64,000 bases of DNA from the NCBI GenBank assembly GCA_963835295.1, contig CAWIEX010000023.1, positions 1-64,000 of the forward strand. The letters are read 5' to 3'. Shown piece after piece: positions 62,410 to 64,000 of this stretch (positions are counted from its first letter, which is position 1; the number at the start of each line of letters is the position of its first letter). The DNA comes from JAOPZW01 sp963835295 (GTDB lineage: Bacteria; Actinomycetota; Thermoleophilia; Solirubrobacterales; Solirubrobacteraceae). The translations under genes and the position numbers were made by a program. The notes beneath the pieces are model-generated. The model saw only the letters and a list, made by a program, of their open reading frames with translations. It had not been told where the DNA came from and ran no database searches.

Positions 62410-63738
62410 ATGAGCTCGAGGGCGCTGACGCCGCGACTGCCCGGGAACGCCCACGTCGCCCGCGGCGAGGTCGTGCTCGGGCTCGGAGTCGCCTTCCTGG
62501 CGGCGGCCGCGGCGGTGATGGCGGGGCCGATCGCCGTCGCGATCCCGGTCGTCTTCGCCGCAGTGGCCTTCTTCCTGCGCGAGCCGCTGGCGCTACTGGC
62601 GCTCTACCTGGAGGTCGGCCTGTTCAAGAGCGAGGCGGTCGTCAAGGCCTTGCCGGTCGACGCGACGCTCGCCCTCGGCCTGCTGCTGGCGCTCGTCTGC
62701 GGAGTTCGTCTGGCCACCGGCCGGGTCCGGGCGGTCCCCTACGTCTTCGCCCTGGCCGTCGCGGTCGTCGGGCTGAGCCTGGCCGCGAGCCTGGCCTGGA
62801 CCTCGGCGCCTGCCTACGGCGACCAGAAGGTCACGACGTTCCTCACCGTGACCATGCTGGCCATCGGTGCGCCGTTCTTCGTCTTCGAGCGGTGGGAGGA
62901 CCTGCGGCGGTTCTTCACCTGGACCGTCGTCGTCGCCGTGCCCGTCGCCGTGCTCGCCCTGAGCCATCCCTCGCGTGACACCGGGCGACTGGCCGGAGAC
63001 AACACGATCGGCACGTCGCGCCTGCTCTGCATCGCGGCGCTCATCCTCCTGATCGGAGCTCTGGGCCGCTCGCGGTGGCGGCTGCCGGCCGCCGCGCTGG
63101 CGGCGGGCTTCATCGCGGTCGCCGCCGCGGTGGGCTCGCGCGGCCCGATCCTCAGCTTCGGCTTCGCGCTCGCGGTGACGCTGACCGCCTGGCTTCTCCG
63201 CACGCCGCGCAAGGTGGCGCCGGTGCTGGCGATCGTGGCCGCGAGCGTCGCAGTTGTGCCTTTCGTCTCGCTACCGGCCACCTCCAGCCAGCGGCTCTCC
63301 GAGGCCGCTCGCGATCCCGTCGCCGCGTTCCGACAGGACGACCGCTCCTACCTCGTCCAGCAGGCGTTCCAGCTCATCGACCGCGATCCGATCCGCGGCG
63401 CCGGAGTCGGGGCGTTCAGCACGGTCAACCCGACGGCCAAGTGGCCGCACAACCTGTTGCTCGAGCTGTGGGCCGAGCTCGGTCTGGCGGCACTGGTGGT
63501 GGTCGCGGCGGCGATCGTCGCGACGCTCGTCGGGCTGTTCCGCCTCGCATGGCGGCTCCCCGGGCAGAGCCGCGAGCAGGAGCTCGTCTACATCCTGCTC
63601 GCCGTGTTCGTGTTCAATTTGCTGGCTGTGCAGGTGTCCGGGAACATCAACGACAACCGCGACTTCTGGGGCATGCTTGCGATCGCCTCGCTCGTCGTCG
63701 CCGGCCGACTGGATGCCCGTGAGCCTTCCCCACGCTGA
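62410..63738 (+). CDS. O-antigen ligase/polymerase family membrane protein
   Basis: The 442-residue protein has about 10-12 membrane helices (VVLGLGVAFLAAAAAVMAGP, VALVVAAAIVATLVGLF-like segments) and a large periplasmic loop with ERWEDLRRFF upstream and the conserved RDPIRGAGVGAFSTVNPTAK, WPHNLLLELWAELGLAALVV region of Wzy/WaaL-type proteins. It should polymerise or ligate the surface glycan. It directly abuts the lipoprotein stop and overlaps the next start by 20 bp. Confidence 0.88.
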   Translation: MSSRALTPRLPGNAHVARGEVVLGLGVAFLAAAAAVMAGPIAVAIPVVFAAVAFFLREPLALLALYLEVGLFKSEAVVKALPVDATLALGLLLALVCGVRLATGRVRAVPYVFALAVAVVGLSLAASLAWTSAPAYGDQKVTTFLTVTMLAIGAPFFVFERWEDLRRFFTWTVVVAVPVAVLALSHPSRDTGRLAGDNTIGTSRLLCIAALILLIGALGRSRWRLPAAALAAGFIAVAAAVGSRGPILSFGFALAVTLTAWLLRTPRKVAPVLAIVAASVAVVPFVSLPATSSQRLSEAARDPVAAFRQDDRSYLVQQAFQLIDRDPIRGAGVGAFSTVNPTAKWPHNLLLELWAELGLAALVVVAAAIVATLVGLFRLAWRLPGQSREQELVYILLAVFVFNLLAVQVSGNINDNRDFWGMLAIASLVVAGRLDAREPSPR

Positions 63739-64000
63739 CCCGGAGACGAGTGACAACGGCGTGATCGCCTTCCGGCGGCGAGGCGTCACGATCGGCGAGG
63801 CCTACTTCTCGGCCGCCGCCGCTGATGCCCCAGGGCTCCCACGCATCGACCTGCTGAGGATCGTCGCGGCGTTCTCGCCGCCGTCCGAGCGCGGCGCTCG
63901 CAAGCGACATACGCTCGTGATCGACCTCGACGACGACGAGGATCGCCTCCTGGAGCAGATGTCCAAGGACACCCGGTCGAAGATCCGGCGGGCCATGCAG
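63719..64000 (+). CDS. FemAB/GNAT-like protein (partial, runs off the window)
   Basis: GTG 63719 opens a frame of 94 codons to the edge. The segment RHTLVIDLDDDEDRLLEQMS, then KDTRSKIRRAMQ, matches the acceptor region of FemAB-like acyltransferases (compare DALWDGLRGNVRREIRKA in the gene at 54618). It overlaps the polymerase gene in another frame and is the last gene seen of the cluster. Confidence 0.65.
   Translation, partial: MSLPHADPETSDNGVIAFRRRGVTIGEAYFSAAAADAPGLPRIDLLRIVAAFSPPSERGARKRHTLVIDLDDDEDRLLEQMSKDTRSKIRRAMQ

Overview
The window is GC-rich, densely coded and actinobacterial in character. A large LAL-type LuxR regulator, SDR/TetR/LysR families, a DUF559 protein, YrdB and deazaflavin-type nitroreductase genes, succinyl-CoA synthetase and a fused biotin carboxylase/BCCP together suggest a Thermoleophilia/Solirubrobacterales-like organism. 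That placement is an inference from gene style, not from a marker gene. It looks like one chromosomal contig. Many single-base indels break otherwise conserved genes, so part of the apparent pseudogene load may be sequencing or assembly error.

Layout. 1-9122: accessory metabolism and regulation (SnoaL/EthD protein, LAL regulator, hydrolase-glycosyltransferase fusion, methyltransferase facing a TetR gene across a perfect palindrome, another hydrolase). 9123-16526: a degraded accessory stretch ending at tRNA-Phe (16527-16599). It holds small orphan genes, fragments of an SDR, an antitoxin-like protein and a flavodoxin split over both strands, an internally deleted IS256-type element with terminal inverted repeats, and a coupled nitroreductase/YrdB/membrane cluster. 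16641-23000: exported protein, M23 peptidase, MrfA/YprA-like helicase, VapBC pair with its palindrome, and a sigma factor fused to a ribbon-helix-helix-like segment and a terminal membrane helix.

23097-29058: a cell-surface locus divergent from that sigma factor. Two adjacent exported proteins share an N/Q-rich motif (NxNxxVRxxSxGxxGxVxQxN). One has two copies, Trp-rich segments and a C-terminal membrane helix; the other has ten copies with Cys-rich linkers. A terminator-like hairpin, a Pro/Ala-rich anchored protein and a secreted Ig/FN3-like protein follow. This is the best candidate for an undescribed system, perhaps a surface fibre or amyloid-like matrix under a dedicated membrane-tethered sigma factor.

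29078-53528: mostly housekeeping and repair genes: HAD hydrolases, MMPL transporter, glycerate kinase, separate LigD-type polymerase and ATP-dependent ligase genes, LysR and DtxR regulators, SDRs, aminotransferase, an MshEN-domain membrane protein, sucCD, subtilase and acyl-CoA carboxylase. 53710-64000 (runs off the end): a surface-polysaccharide cluster with sugar nucleotidyltransferase, FemAB/GNAT-like proteins, ATP-grasp enzyme, flippase, methyltransferase, GT4 glycosyltransferase, DegT aminotransferase, lipoprotein and O-antigen-ligase-like polymerase. Most of its forward genes are linked by 4-bp ATGA/GTGA overlaps.
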